Shown here: positions 7,509-16,037 of the stretch, one piece after another
How positions within the stretch are numbered: position 1 is the first letter of the stretch
How the letters are laid out: each line of letters opens with the position of its first letter
Assembly (NCBI RefSeq): GCF_000956535.1
Contig: NZ_JYIY01000067.1
Coordinates: forward strand, 1-64,000
Direction of reading: 5' to 3'
From: Microbacterium ginsengisoli
GTDB lineage: Bacteria > Actinomycetota > Actinomycetes > Actinomycetales > Microbacteriaceae
Length of the DNA stretch: 64,000 bases
The notes under the pieces: generated by a model
What the model was told of the DNA's origin: nothing
What the model saw: the letters and a program-made list of their open reading frames with translations, nothing else
The model's database searches: none
Translations under genes and position numbers: made by a program

Positions 7509-9269
7509 ATGAACGCCACGACGCACAGCTTCACCCCCGGCGAGGTGGTCCTCGAGGTCAACGACCTCTCGGTGGACTTCGGCGTCGACGGGGTCTGGGT
7601 GCCCGCGGCCAAGAAGGTCTCGTACAAGGTCGCCACCGGAGAGGTGCTCGCCATCGTCGGCGAGTCCGGCTCCGGCAAGAGCGTGAGCTCGATGGCGCTG
7701 CTCGGCCTCCTGCCCAACAACTCTCGAGTGGCGGGAAGCGCGAAGCTGCGCGGCCGCGAGATCGTGGGGCTGCGCCCCAGCCAGCTGCAGCAGGTGCGCG
7801 GGCGTCAGGTCGCGATGATCTTCCAGGAGCCGATGACGGCGCTGAACCCGGTTCTCACCGTCGGCTCGCAGATCGTCGAGACGCTGCGCCAGCACTTCCA
7901 CCTGTCGCCGTCGGAGGCCCGCACCCGCGCTGTCGAGCTGCTCACCCTCGTCGAGCTCCCCGACCCCGAGAAGGCCTTCGCCTCGTACCCCCACCAGCTC
8001 TCCGGCGGTCAGCGCCAGCGCGCCATGATCGCCCAGTCGATCTCGTGCGACCCGGTGCTGCTCATCGCGGACGAGCCGACGACGGCTCTCGACGTGACGG
8101 TGCAGGCGGAGATCCTCGAGCTCATGCGGTCGCTGCAGGAGCGCCTGGGCACCGCGATCCTGCTCATCACCCACGACATGGGAGTCGTCGCCGACATGGC
8201 CGACCGCATGATCGTGATGCGCTCGGGCGACGTCGTCGAGACCGGCACGGTCGCCGAGGTCTTCGCGGCCCCGAAGCATCCGTACACGCAGGCCCTCCTC
8301 GACGCGGTGCCGCGTCTGGGTGAAGGCTCGAGCGCATCGGAGGCCATCGACATCACGGCAACCCTCGAGGATGTCGACGCCGGCGATATCGACGCGGATG
8401 CCGCGGCCACCGACCCGCTTGTTGAGCGCGCTGTCGTCGTGAAGTTCGAGGATGTCGCGATCGAGTACCCGAAGCGCGGCCGCGTTCCTGCCTTCCGCGC
8501 CGCCGACAAGATCTCGCTCGAGATCCGCCAGGGCGAGGTGCTGGGTCTCGTGGGTGAGTCGGGCTCCGGGAAGACCACGATCGGCCGTGCCACGATCGGC
8601 CTGCTCCCGGTGCACTCCGGGCGGTTGACTGTCACCGGAGTCGACCTCTCCACGCCCACCCGCGACGCGATCCGCAAGGTGCACCACAACGTGGGCATCG
8701 TGTTCCAGGACCCGTCGAGCTCGCTCAATCCGCGAATGACGATCGGCGACTCCATCGCCGAGCCGATCCGACTCTCGCAGGGTCTCAAGGGCAAGGCTCT
8801 CGACACACGTGTGTCGCAGCTCCTCGACTCGGTGCGCCTGCCGCTGGCCTACTCGTCCCGGTTCCCGCACGAGCTCTCGGGCGGTCAGAAGCAGCGCGTG
8901 GGCATCGCGCGCGCCCTCGCGCTCGACCCGAAGCTGCTGGTCGCCGACGAGCCGACCAGTGCGCTGGATGTCTCGGTGCAGGCGACGGTGCTCGAGCTGC
9001 TGCGCGAGCTGCAGCGCGAGAAGGGCTTCGCGTGCCTCTTCGTCACGCACGACCTGGCTGTCATCGACGCCCTCGCCGACCGCATCGCGGTAATGCGTCG
9101 GGGCGAGATCGTCGAGGTCGGCACCCGTGAGCAGATCCTGCGCTACCCGCAGGAGGCGTACACGCAGCGCCTCCTGGCCGCGGTGCCGGTTCCCGACCCC
9201 GAGGTGCAGCACGCGCGTCGGGAGCTTCGTCTCGCGGCCCTCGGTCTCGACAACCCGGACGCCCCCTAA
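7509..9269 (+). CDS. Peptide ABC transporter ATP-binding protein, DppD-DppF fusion
   Basis: A 586-residue protein with two complete ABC ATPase domains in one chain. It should power the DppB/DppC-like channel encoded upstream. Domain 1 has Walker A GESGSGKS at residues 51-58, signature LSGGQRQR and Walker B LLIADEPT. Domain 2 has Walker A GESGSGKT at 349-356, signature LSGGQKQR and Walker B LLVADEPT. Each domain is followed by an oligopeptide-transporter C-terminal segment containing HPYTQALL or EAYTQRLL. An acidic linker (about residues 280-310) joins them. The ATG follows a GGAAGG. A reverse-strand PH-domain gene lies between it and the permeases, so it may have its own promoter. Confidence 0.93.
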   Translation: MNATTHSFTPGEVVLEVNDLSVDFGVDGVWVPAAKKVSYKVATGEVLAIVGESGSGKSVSSMALLGLLPNNSRVAGSAKLRGREIVGLRPSQLQQVRGRQVAMIFQEPMTALNPVLTVGSQIVETLRQHFHLSPSEARTRAVELLTLVELPDPEKAFASYPHQLSGGQRQRAMIAQSISCDPVLLIADEPTTALDVTVQAEILELMRSLQERLGTAILLITHDMGVVADMADRMIVMRSGDVVETGTVAEVFAAPKHPYTQALLDAVPRLGEGSSASEAIDITATLEDVDAGDIDADAAATDPLVERAVVVKFEDVAIEYPKRGRVPAFRAADKISLEIRQGEVLGLVGESGSGKTTIGRATIGLLPVHSGRLTVTGVDLSTPTRDAIRKVHHNVGIVFQDPSSSLNPRMTIGDSIAEPIRLSQGLKGKALDTRVSQLLDSVRLPLAYSSRFPHELSGGQKQRVGIARALALDPKLLVADEPTSALDVSVQATVLELLRELQREKGFACLFVTHDLAVIDALADRIAVMRRGEIVEVGTREQILRYPQEAYTQRLLAAVPVPDPEVQHARRELRLAALGLDNPDAP

Positions 9270-9277
9270 GCGCCTCA

Positions 9278-9294
9278 GGCGGCGCGGAGCCGCC
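9278..9294 (+). terminator. Small GC hairpin after the peptide ATPase gene
   Basis: GGCGGC at 9278-9283 pairs with GCCGCC at 9289-9294 around GCGGA, 8 nt after the stop codon. There is no T-run. It is a plausible weak terminator for the transporter transcript. Confidence 0.35.
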
Positions 9295-9300
9295 AGACGG

Positions 9301-9336
9301 TAGGATGGGGGACGGTCCGGATCCGGGCCGTCCCCC
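9301..9336 (+). promoter_or_regulatory. typA promoter -10 candidate with a 5'-leader hairpin
   Basis: A TAGGAT -10-like box at 9301-9306 is followed at once by GGGGGACGG (9307-9315), which pairs perfectly with CCGTCCCCC (9328-9336). The typA start is at 9357, preceded by AAGGAAA. If the box is used, the transcript would begin with or inside this stem. Alternatively the stem terminates upstream transcription. Confidence 0.4.
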
Positions 9337-9356
9337 TCTTCGCAAGGAAACCCTTC

Positions 9357-11267
9357 ATGGCGCACGCCCTCCGTCCCGACCTCCGCAACGTGGCCATCGT
9401 CGCGCACGTCGACCACGGCAAGACGACGCTCGTGGACGCGATGCTCCGTCAGACCGGATCGTTCGGCGAGCACGCGCACGTCGAAGAGCGCGCGATGGAC
9501 TCGAACGACCTCGAGCGCGAGAAGGGCATCACGATCCTCGCGAAGAACACCGCGATCACATACAACGGCATCCACACCGAGGAGCCGGTCACGATCAACG
9601 TGATCGACACCCCCGGCCACGCCGACTTCGGCGGTGAGGTCGAGCGCGGACTGTCGATGGTCGACGGCGTGGTGCTGCTGGTCGATGCGAGTGAGGGACC
9701 GCTGCCCCAGACGCGCTTCGTGCTGCGCAAGGCCCTCGAGGCGAAGCTTCCGGTCATCCTGCTCGTCAACAAGACCGACCGTCCCGATGCCCGCATCGCC
9801 GAGGTGGAGGAGGAGAGTCACGACCTTCTCCTCGGACTCGCGAGCGACCTCGTCGACGATGTGCCCGATCTCGATGTCGACGCGCTGCTGGACGTGCCGG
9901 TGGTCTACGCGTCGGGTCGTGCGGGTGCGGCATCCCAGAACCGTCCCGCCAACGGCGAGCTCCCCGACAACGACGACCTCGAGCCGCTGTTCGCCGCGAT
10001 CCTCGAGCACGTGCCGGCACCGTCGTACGACGACGAGGCCCCGCTGCAGGCGTGGGTCACCAACCTCGACTCGAGCCCGTTCCTCGGCCGTCTCGCGCTG
10101 CTGCGCGTGTTCAACGGCACGCTGAAGAAGGGGCAGACGGTCGCCTGGGTGCGCCACGACGGCACGCACTCCAACGCGCGCATCACCGAGCTGCTGAAGA
10201 CGAAGGCGCTCGAGCGCTTCCCGGCGGAGTCCGCCGGCCCCGGTGACATCGTCGCGATCGCGGGCATCGAGGAGATCACGATCGGAGAGACGATCGCCGA
10301 TCCCGAAGATGTGCGCCCGCTGCCGGCCATCACGGTCGATGACCCCGCCATCTCGATGACGATCGGCACCAACACCTCGCCGCTCGTCGGCAAGGTGAAG
10401 GGCCACAAGCTCACGGCACGCATGGTGAAGGACCGCCTCGACCGCGAGCTCATCGGAAACGTGTCGCTCAAGGTCGTCGACATCGGCCGGCCGGATGCCT
10501 GGGAGGTGCAGGGCCGCGGCGAGCTCGCGCTCGCGATCCTCGTGGAGAACATGCGTCGCGAGGGCTTCGAGCTCACGGTGGGCAAGCCTCAGGTGGTCAC
10601 GCGCAAGATCGACGGCACGGTGCACGAGCCGTTCGAGCACCTCACGATCGACGCGCCGGAGGAGTACCTCGGCGCGATCACGCAGCTTCTCGCGGCCCGC
10701 AAGGGACGCATGGAGACGATGACGAACCACGGCACCGGGTGGGTGCGCATGGAGTTCGTCGTGCCGTCCCGCGGCCTGATCGGATTCCGCACCGAGTTCC
10801 TGACGACGACCCGCGGCACGGGCATCGCCAACGCGATCTCGCACGGCTATGAGCCGTGGGCGGGTCACATCGTGACGCGTCAGAACGGCTCGATCGTCGC
10901 CGACCGTGCGGGCGTCGTCACGCCGTTCGCGATCATCGCGCTGCAGGAGCGCATGAGCTTCTTCGTGCTGCCGCAGGACGAGGTCTACGAGGGCATGGTC
11001 ATCGGCGAGAACTCGCGCAGCGACGACATGGACGTCAACATCACCAAGGAGAAGAAGCTCACCAACATGCGCTCCTCCACGGCCGACACGTTCGAGTCGA
11101 TGACGCCGCCGCGCACGCTCTCCCTCGAGGAGAGCCTGGAGTTCGCCCGCGACGACGAATGCGTCGAGGTCACGCCCGAGAAGGTGCGCATCCGCAAGGT
11201 CGTGCTGGACGCGACCGAGCGCGGTCGTGCCACAGCACGGCTGAAGCGCCAGGACGCGAACGCGTGA
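9357..11267 (+). CDS. typA: Ribosome-associated translational GTPase TypA/BipA
   Basis: A 636-residue EF-G-like GTPase that binds the ribosome and supports ribosome assembly and stress adaptation. The G1 motif AHVDHGKTT (from residue 17), the switch region [13 protein letters not shown]3 [11 protein letters not shown] and G4 NKTDRPD are all visible. They are followed by the EF-Tu-like domain 2 and the TypA C-terminal domain ([28 protein letters not shown]). Length and motif order match full-length family members. It is read alone, with a perfect hairpin at 11273-11302 just after its stop. Confidence 0.97.
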   Translation: MAHALRPDLRNVAIVAHVDHGKTTLVDAMLRQTGSFGEHAHVEERAMDSNDLEREKGITILAKNTAITYNGIHTEEPVTINVIDTPGHADFGGEVERGLSMVDGVVLLVDASEGPLPQTRFVLRKALEAKLPVILLVNKTDRPDARIAEVEEESHDLLLGLASDLVDDVPDLDVDALLDVPVVYASGRAGAASQNRPANGELPDNDDLEPLFAAILEHVPAPSYDDEAPLQAWVTNLDSSPFLGRLALLRVFNGTLKKGQTVAWVRHDGTHSNARITELLKTKALERFPAESAGPGDIVAIAGIEEITIGETIADPEDVRPLPAITVDDPAISMTIGTNTSPLVGKVKGHKLTARMVKDRLDRELIGNVSLKVVDIGRPDAWEVQGRGELALAILVENMRREGFELTVGKPQVVTRKIDGTVHEPFEHLTIDAPEEYLGAITQLLAARKGRMETMTNHGTGWVRMEFVVPSRGLIGFRTEFLTTTRGTGIANAISHGYEPWAGHIVTRQNGSIVADRAGVVTPFAIIALQERMSFFVLPQDEVYEGMVIGENSRSDDMDVNITKEKKLTNMRSSTADTFESMTPPRTLSLEESLEFARDDECVEVTPEKVRIRKVVLDATERGRATARLKRQDANA

Positions 11268-11272
11268 GTCGG

Positions 11273-11302
11273 TGCGGTCCGCGTCTCAGGATGCGGACCG
11301 CA
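11273..11302. terminator. Bidirectional terminator between typA and the DUF2200 gene
   Basis: TGCGGTCCGC at 11273-11282 pairs perfectly with GCGGACCGCA at 11293-11302, with a 10-nt loop. It sits 6 nt after the typA stop and overlaps the 3' end of the convergent gene, so it could end both transcripts. Confidence 0.6.
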
Positions 11303-11636
11303 GCACCTTCTCGAGCGCCTTTCCGCGGGCGAGCTCGTCGACGAGCTTGTCGAGGTACCGGATCTTCTGCATGAGGGGGTCCTCGATCGTCTCGACGCGA
11401 ACGCCGCACACGACTCCGGTGATGAGTTCGACCTCGTCGGGCAGCCGGGCGTCGTCGAAGAACTCGCGGAATGTGGCGCCTCCGGTCAGTCGAGTTGCGA
11501 GGGCGTCGTCGTCGAATCCGGTCAACCAGGTCGTGACGGCATCGAGCTCCTCCCGGGTGCGTCCCTTCCGTTCGAGCTTCGCCTGATACAAGGGGTAGAC
11601 CGACGCGACAGTGGTATCGAAGATCCGGTGCTCCAT
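11286..11636 (-). CDS. DUF2200-family protein
   Basis: A 116-residue soluble protein matching the small DUF2200 family: MEHRIFDTTVASVYPLYQAK at the N-terminus, a TWLTGFD segment, and YLDKLVDELARGKALEKVLR at the C-terminus. I choose the ATG at 11636 because homologues begin there and a TACCCT box lies 7 nt upstream on the same strand, as for a leaderless mRNA. An in-frame extension to 11726 lacks support. The family has no established biochemical role. It is convergent with typA and divergent from azlC. Confidence 0.8.
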   Translation of the reverse strand: MEHRIFDTTVASVYPLYQAKLERKGRTREELDAVTTWLTGFDDDALATRLTGGATFREFFDDARLPDEVELITGVVCGVRVETIEDPLMQKIRYLDKLVDELARGKALEKVLRSAS

Positions 11637-11643
11637 GTCGGGA

Positions 11644-11649
11644 AGGGTA
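11644..11649 (-). promoter_or_regulatory. -10 box for the DUF2200 gene (leaderless)
   Basis: TACCCT on the minus strand ends 7 nt before the ATG at 11636, so the start codon should be close to or at the transcript 5' end. Confidence 0.45.
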
Positions 11650-11681
11650 GCTGTATGCCCGGCTGCGCGCACCCGCGCCGA

Positions 11682-11687
11682 TAGGCT
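11682..11687 (+). promoter_or_regulatory. -10 box for azlC (leaderless)
   Basis: TAGGCT followed by six bases and then the GTG of azlC at 11694. It is divergent from the DUF2200 promoter 33 nt away. Confidence 0.45.
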
Positions 11688-11693
11688 CGGCGG

Positions 11694-12428
11694 GTGCCCG
11701 ACCCCGATGCATCCGCGCTCGAGCATCGGCGCGCATGGCGGCAGGGGCTCGCGGTCGCACTCGCCACGAGCGCGTACGGCGTCTCGTTCGGAGCGCTCGC
11801 GACGGCATCGGGACTCGACATCTGGCAGACGTGCGTGCTGAGCCTGCTCATGTTCACCGGAGGGTCGCAGTTCGCGTTCATCGGCGTGATCGCCGCCGGC
11901 GGGCTCGCCGCGGCGCCCGCCGCGATCACTTCTTCTGCACTACTGGGCGTGCGCAACATCGCCTATGGCATGCGCATGGCTCCCGTCATCGGGGGGTCGC
12001 TGCGTCGACGTCTCGCTGCGGCGCCGTTCACGATCGACGAGTCGACGGCGGTCGCTCTCGCTCAGGATGCGCCGCGGGCGCGCCGCGTGGGGTTCTGGGT
12101 GACGGGAGTGGGCATCTACGTCGGCTGGAATCTGTCGACTCTGCTGGGCGCCCTGTTCGGCGACGTGCTGGGTGATCCGCGCGCCTGGGGGCTGGATGCG
12201 GCGGCCGCCGCGGCGTTCCTCGCGCTGTTGTGGCCGCGACTGCGCGGTGCGCAGCCCATCGCCGTGGGGATCGCGGCTGCCGTTGTGGCGGTCGTGCTCA
12301 CACCCGCGCTCCTGCCGGGGCTGCCCGTGATCCTCGCCGCGGTCGTCGCCCTCGTCGTCGGCTGGTTCGACGTCGGCGGTCGGCGCGCTCGCGGGCCGGG
12401 TGCATCCGCGGGGGAGGCCGTGCGATGA
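11694..12428 (+). CDS. azlC: AzlC-family branched-chain amino acid exporter, large subunit
   Basis: A 244-residue inner-membrane protein of the LIV-E (AzlC/BrnF) family, which exports branched-chain amino acids with a small AzlD partner. Typical sequence includes YGVSFGALATASGL near the N-terminus, a FTGGSQFAFIGV segment near residue 55, and GVRNIAYGMRM near residue 83. GTG start without a Shine-Dalgarno sequence, consistent with a leaderless mRNA. The stop overlaps the azlD start (ATGA). Confidence 0.88.
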   Translation: MPDPDASALEHRRAWRQGLAVALATSAYGVSFGALATASGLDIWQTCVLSLLMFTGGSQFAFIGVIAAGGLAAAPAAITSSALLGVRNIAYGMRMAPVIGGSLRRRLAAAPFTIDESTAVALAQDAPRARRVGFWVTGVGIYVGWNLSTLLGALFGDVLGDPRAWGLDAAAAAAFLALLWPRLRGAQPIAVGIAAAVVAVVLTPALLPGLPVILAAVVALVVGWFDVGGRRARGPGASAGEAVR

Positions 12429-12739
12429 CCCTCTGGAGCGCCCTGCTGCTGGCCGCCGTGCTGTGCCTCGCCCTCAAGGTCGTGGGCTATCTCGTGCCGC
12501 CGTCGCTCCTCGAGGCGCCCCGGCCGTTGCGCATCGCGGACCTTCTCACGGTCGCGTTGCTGGCGGCGCTCGTCGGTGTGCAGACGTTCGCCAGCGGGCA
12601 GGCTCTGCACGTGGATGCGCGTCTTCCGGCCGTGCTGGTCGCGGCAGGGCTGTTGGCCCTGCGGGCGCCCTTCCTCGTCGTGGTGGTGGCGGCGGCCGTC
12701 GTCGCGGCCGCGCTGCGGGCACTCGGGTGGGCCGCGTAG
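12425..12739 (+). CDS. azlD: AzlD-family small subunit of the amino acid exporter
   Basis: A 104-residue membrane protein with about four helices. It is the AzlD/BrnE partner of AzlC in the branched-chain amino acid exporter. Typical features are a hydrophobic N-terminus, PPSLLEAPRPLRIADLLTVALLAALV, and an alternating Ala/Val helix near the end. The ATG at 12425 overlaps the azlC stop by four bases, which fixes the start. The TAG stop forms part of the TAGCAT box of the next gene. Confidence 0.85.
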   Translation: MTLWSALLLAAVLCLALKVVGYLVPPSLLEAPRPLRIADLLTVALLAALVGVQTFASGQALHVDARLPAVLVAAGLLALRAPFLVVVVAAAVVAAALRALGWAA

Positions 12740-12742
12740 CAT
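12737..12742 (+). promoter_or_regulatory. -10 box overlapping the azlD stop
   Basis: TAGCAT followed by six bases and then the GTG at 12749. It gives the next gene its own leaderless transcript. Confidence 0.4.
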
Positions 12743-12748
12743 CGAGGC

Positions 12749-13141
12749 GTGACCCTGCTGCAGCGCCTCGGCGCATACGTGCTCGCCCTTGCGATCGGTC
12801 TGTTCTACGGCGCGGCGGGTTCGTTCGCGCATTCGATCGTCGTCGGAGGCTGGCTGCCGCTCGGACTCATCGTCGCGCTCATCGGCTCCACGGCGCTGCT
12901 GCTCGCGCTCCGGCTGCTGTCGGGTGACCGGTGGGCCGTGCTCGCGGCCGCCCTGGGCATGATGGGGGCGACCTGGGTGCTGGCCCAGACGTCGGCGGGA
13001 GGATCGATCATCTTCAGTCAGCTGCATCCCGTGCTGGCGAACGTCTGGATGATCGTGGTGCCGCTCGTGGCCGCCGTCATCGTCGCCTGGCCGGACCTCT
13101 CCCGGGCTCGGCGCGCTCCGCAGCCGGTCACGCACCCCTGA
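12749..13141 (+). CDS. Small four-helix membrane protein (DUF6113-like)
   Basis: A 130-residue protein with four clear hydrophobic helices (about residues 6-28, 36-56, 63-82 and 100-118) and a short charged C-terminal tail. Small membrane proteins of this type commonly precede the ferredoxin gene in Microbacteriaceae and resemble the DUF6113 family; this is a memory-based match. GTG start, leaderless. No function is known. The stop lies 13 nt before fdxA. Confidence 0.6.
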   Translation: MTLLQRLGAYVLALAIGLFYGAAGSFAHSIVVGGWLPLGLIVALIGSTALLLALRLLSGDRWAVLAAALGMMGATWVLAQTSAGGSIIFSQLHPVLANVWMIVVPLVAAVIVAWPDLSRARRAPQPVTHP

Positions 13142-13142
13142 C

Positions 13143-13148
13143 TACACT
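13143..13148 (+). promoter_or_regulatory. -10 box for fdxA (leaderless)
   Basis: TACACT followed by six bases and the GTG of fdxA at 13155. Confidence 0.5.
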
Positions 13149-13154
13149 GGACGG

Positions 13155-13475
13155 GTGACGTATGTGATCGCCCTCCCGTGCGTCGATGTGAAGGATCGTG
13201 CCTGCATCGACGAGTGCCCCGTTGACTGCATCTACGAGGGGGAGCGTTCGCTCTACATCCACCCCGACGAGTGCGTCGACTGCGGCGCGTGCGAGCCCGT
13301 CTGCCCGGTGGAGGCGATCTACTACGAAGACGACCTCCCCGAAGAGTGGCAGGACTACTACAAGGCGAACGTCGAGTTCTTCGACGAGGTCGGTTCGCCG
13401 GGCGGCGCCGCGAAGGTCGGCGTGATCCCGAAGGACCACCCGATCATCGCCGCCCTTCCGCCGCAGGGCCACTGA
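13155..13475 (+). CDS. fdxA: Seven-iron ferredoxin (3Fe-4S/4Fe-4S)
   Basis: A 106-residue electron carrier in the cytosol. Cys9, Cys17 and Cys50 match the ligands of a 3Fe-4S cluster, and Cys21, Cys40, Cys43 and Cys46 those of a 4Fe-4S cluster; Cys25 is the extra Cys seen in this class. The C-terminal acidic extension (EDDLPEEWQDYY) is typical of actinobacterial FdxA/FdxC. It ends two bases before the dapC start, so both are probably co-transcribed, an arrangement also seen in mycobacteria. Confidence 0.93.
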   Translation: MTYVIALPCVDVKDRACIDECPVDCIYEGERSLYIHPDECVDCGACEPVCPVEAIYYEDDLPEEWQDYYKANVEFFDEVGSPGGAAKVGVIPKDHPIIAALPPQGH

Positions 13476-13477
13476 CC

Positions 13478-14590
13478 GTGGGGGTCGCCGACCTCGCCGA
13501 CTACCCGTGGGACGCGGTGATCCCGTTCGCCGAGACCGCGCGGCGGCATCCCGATGGCATCGTCGACCTCTCGGTCGGGTCTCCCGTCGATGCGACGCCC
13601 GAGGTCGTCGCCCGTGCGCTTGCCGACGCGACCGACGCTCACGGCTATCCGCAGACGATCGGCACGGCGCCGCTGCGCGACGCGATCGTCGACTGGTTCG
13701 CGCGACGCCGCGGCGTCCCCGGGCTGGATGTCTCGCAGGTGCTCCCCACGATCGGCTCGAAGGAGCTGGTCGCTCTGCTGCCGCTGCTGCTCGGCCTTCA
13801 ATCGGGCGACGTCGTCGTCCATCCGGAGGCGGCGTACCCGACGTACGAGGTCGGCGCACGCCTGGTCGGCGCGACCGCCGTGGCGAGCGATGATCCCTCG
13901 GAATGGCCTGCGGGCACCCGACTGGTGTGGGTGAACTCGCCCGGCAACCCCGATGGTCGCGTGTGGGATGCGGCCGCCCTTCGCGCGGCCTACCTGCGCG
14001 CCCGTGAGCTCGGTGCGCTGCTGGTCGGCGACGAGTGCTACGCGGAGCTCGGCTGGGACGGCCGGTGGGCGAGCGAACCGGTGCCGTCCGTGCTCGATCC
14101 GTCGGTGACGGGCGGCGGGTTCGAGGGCGTGCTGTCGGTCTACTCGCTCAGCAAGCAGTCGAATCTCGCGGGCTATCGCGCGGCTTTCCTCGCGGGCGAC
14201 GCGGACGTGGTCGCCCGCCTCGTGACCGCCCGCAAGCACCTCGGTCTGCTCGTGCCCGCGCCCGTGCAGCGGGCGATGGCGGCGGCCCTCGGCGACGACG
14301 CGCACGTGGCCGAGCAGAAGCATCGCTACCGGGTGCGACGCGACATCCTGAAGCCGGCCATCGAGGCCGCGGGATTCCGCATCGACGGCAGCGAGGCCGG
14401 TCTGTACCTCTGGGCGACCGAGGGACGTGACGCGTGGGAGAGCCTCGGGCGCCTCGCGGAGCTCGGGATCCTGGTGGGTCCGGGACACTTCTACGGCCCG
14501 CATTTCCCGCAGCATGTGCGGTTCTCGCTCACGGCCACCGACGAGCGGATCGCGGCCGCAGCGAGCCGTCTGCGGGCGTCTTCGTCGTGA
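13478..14590 (+). CDS. dapC: Succinyldiaminopimelate transaminase
   Basis: A 370-residue fold-type I PLP aminotransferase. It converts N-succinyl-2-amino-6-ketopimelate to N-succinyl-LL-diaminopimelate in lysine and peptidoglycan precursor synthesis. The PLP lysine lies in SLSKQSNLAGYR. Other class I/II features are VNSPGNPDG, DECYAELGW and the C-terminal RFSLTATDE. GTG start two bases after fdxA. dapD and dapE, the enzymes before and after this step, lie 3-5 kb downstream. Together these support dapC over a general aminotransferase. Confidence 0.9.
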   Translation: MGVADLADYPWDAVIPFAETARRHPDGIVDLSVGSPVDATPEVVARALADATDAHGYPQTIGTAPLRDAIVDWFARRRGVPGLDVSQVLPTIGSKELVALLPLLLGLQSGDVVVHPEAAYPTYEVGARLVGATAVASDDPSEWPAGTRLVWVNSPGNPDGRVWDAAALRAAYLRARELGALLVGDECYAELGWDGRWASEPVPSVLDPSVTGGGFEGVLSVYSLSKQSNLAGYRAAFLAGDADVVARLVTARKHLGLLVPAPVQRAMAAALGDDAHVAEQKHRYRVRRDILKPAIEAAGFRIDGSEAGLYLWATEGRDAWESLGRLAELGILVGPGHFYGPHFPQHVRFSLTATDERIAAAASRLRASSS

Positions 14591-14647
14591 TCCTCCACAC
14601 GATCGCCCGGACCTTTGTGCGGTAACGGAGTACCCTCCCCGCCCGGC

Positions 14648-14653
14648 TAGGCT
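14648..14653 (+). promoter_or_regulatory. -10 box upstream of gltA and its leader ORF
   Basis: TAGGCT, seven bases before a GTG at 14661 that opens a short reading frame ending on the gltA start. The gltA mRNA would then have a leader of about 78 nt. Confidence 0.45.
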
Positions 14654-14660
14654 GTAGTCG

Positions 14661-14741
14661 GTGTGCATCGAGGACCCGATGCGCATCCTGCCGCTCGGCG
14701 GCAACGACCTCGACGATTTCCCTCACGAGGAGGCGCGGTGA
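14661..14741 (+). CDS. Possible leaderless leader peptide overlapping gltA
   Basis: A 26-codon frame begins with GTG exactly seven bases after TAGGCT and ends in TGA at 14739-14741, overlapping the gltA GTG (14738) as GTGA. The peptide would read MCIEDPMRILPLGGNDLDDF and end HEEAR. Its last codons contain the gltA Shine-Dalgarno (GAGGAGG). No run of regulatory codons is obvious. This is inferred from spacing only; it may couple gltA translation to the leader or may be chance. Confidence 0.35.
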   Translation: MCIEDPMRILPLGGNDLDDFPHEEAR

Positions 14742-16033
14742 GCGACGAAGACACGCAGCAGCTGAAGGCGACCCTCACGGTCGGTGAGCGCACGGCGGAA
14801 TTCCCCGTGCTGACGGGTACCGACGGCTACCCGAGCATCGACGTGTCGAGTCTGACCCGTCAGACCGGTCACACCGCCCTCGACTACGGCTTCGTCAACA
14901 CCGCGGCCACCAAGTCCGCGATCACCTACATCGACGGCGATGCGGGCATCCTGCGGTACCGCGGGTACCCGATCGAGCAGCTCGCCCAGCACTCCACGTA
15001 TCTCGAGGTTGCCTGGCTGCTCATCTACGGCGAGCTGCCGACCGCGGCGGAGCTCGAGGAGTTCGACGGACGCATCCGCCGTCACACCCTCCTCCACGAA
15101 GACCTGAAGCGCTTCTTCTCGGCGCTTCCGCACACGGCGCACCCGATGTCGGTGCTGTCGGCGGCGACCGCGGCCCTCTCGACGTACTACGAGAACGAGT
15201 CCGACCCGCACAACCCCGAGCACGTCGAGCTGAACACCATCCGCCTGCTCGCCAAGCTCCCCGTGATCGCGGCGTACGCCCACAAGAAGAGCGTCGGCCA
15301 GGCGTTCCTCTACCCCGACAACGCCCTCGGGTTCGTCGACAACTTCTTGAAGCTCAACTTCGGCGTGCTGAGCGAGCTGTACGACATCGATCCCGTTGTG
15401 ACCCGCGCGCTCGAGCGCCTGCTGATCCTGCACGAGGACCACGAGCAGAACGCCTCGACCTCGACGGTGCGGCTCGTCGGCTCGACCGGCGCGAACCAGT
15501 TCTCCTCGATCTCGGCCGGCATCAACGCGCTGTACGGCCCGCTGCACGGCGGCGCTAACGAGGCCGTGCTGAAGATGCTCGGCCAGATCCGCGACTCCGG
15601 CGAGAGCGTCGAGCGCTTCGTCGAGCGGGTCAAGAACAAGGAGGACGGTGTGAAGCTCATGGGCTTCGGGCACCGCGTCTACAAGAACTACGACCCGCGG
15701 GCGAAGCTCGTCAAGGAGTCGGCGGACGAGGTGCTGCAGGCGCTCGGCGTCAACGACCCGCTCCTCGACCTCGCGAAGCAGCTCGAGGAGATCGCGCTGA
15801 GCGACGACTACTTCAAGGAGCGTCGCCTGTACCCGAACGTCGACTTCTACACCGGCGTCATCTACAAGGCGATGGGTTTCCCGACCCGCATGTTCACCGT
15901 GCTGTTCGCGATCGGCCGCCTGCCCGGCTGGCTCGCCCACTGGCGCGAGATGAACACCGACCCGCAGACCAAGATCGGTCGCCCGCAGCAGCTCTACACG
16001 GGCTCGCCGGAGCGGTCGTACCCGGGCGTCTGA
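14738..16033 (+). CDS. gltA: Citrate synthase
   Basis: A 431-residue type II citrate synthase that condenses oxaloacetate with acetyl-CoA to open the TCA cycle. His235 (ILHEDHEQNAS), His270 (PLHGGANEA), His312 (GFGHRVYKNYDP) and Asp369 (VDFYTG) match the substrate-binding and catalytic residues. The GTG at 14738 is chosen because GAGGAGG ends 4 nt upstream and homologues begin with a short acidic leader; a longer in-frame start at 14663 adds an Arg/Pro-rich stretch without support. It is followed after 4 nt by a dimethylargininase gene. Confidence 0.96.
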   Translation: MSDEDTQQLKATLTVGERTAEFPVLTGTDGYPSIDVSSLTRQTGHTALDYGFVNTAATKSAITYIDGDAGILRYRGYPIEQLAQHSTYLEVAWLLIYGELPTAAELEEFDGRIRRHTLLHEDLKRFFSALPHTAHPMSVLSAATAALSTYYENESDPHNPEHVELNTIRLLAKLPVIAAYAHKKSVGQAFLYPDNALGFVDNFLKLNFGVLSELYDIDPVVTRALERLLILHEDHEQNASTSTVRLVGSTGANQFSSISAGINALYGPLHGGANEAVLKMLGQIRDSGESVERFVERVKNKEDGVKLMGFGHRVYKNYDPRAKLVKESADEVLQALGVNDPLLDLAKQLEEIALSDDYFKERRLYPNVDFYTGVIYKAMGFPTRMFTVLFAIGRLPGWLAHWREMNTDPQTKIGRPQQLYTGSPERSYPGV

Positions 16034-16037
16034 CCGG

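Noticed and set aside
7374..10868. A 1164-codon minus-strand frame across the ATPase and typA genes
   Set aside because: It spans two well-supported plus-strand genes and their intergenic region and shows no recognisable motif. It is a GC-frame shadow.
14663..14737. In-frame N-terminal extension of citrate synthase from GTG 14663
   Set aside because: The added residues are Arg/Pro-rich and unlike the family. A good Shine-Dalgarno precedes 14738, and the leaderless spacing points to 14661 in a different frame.
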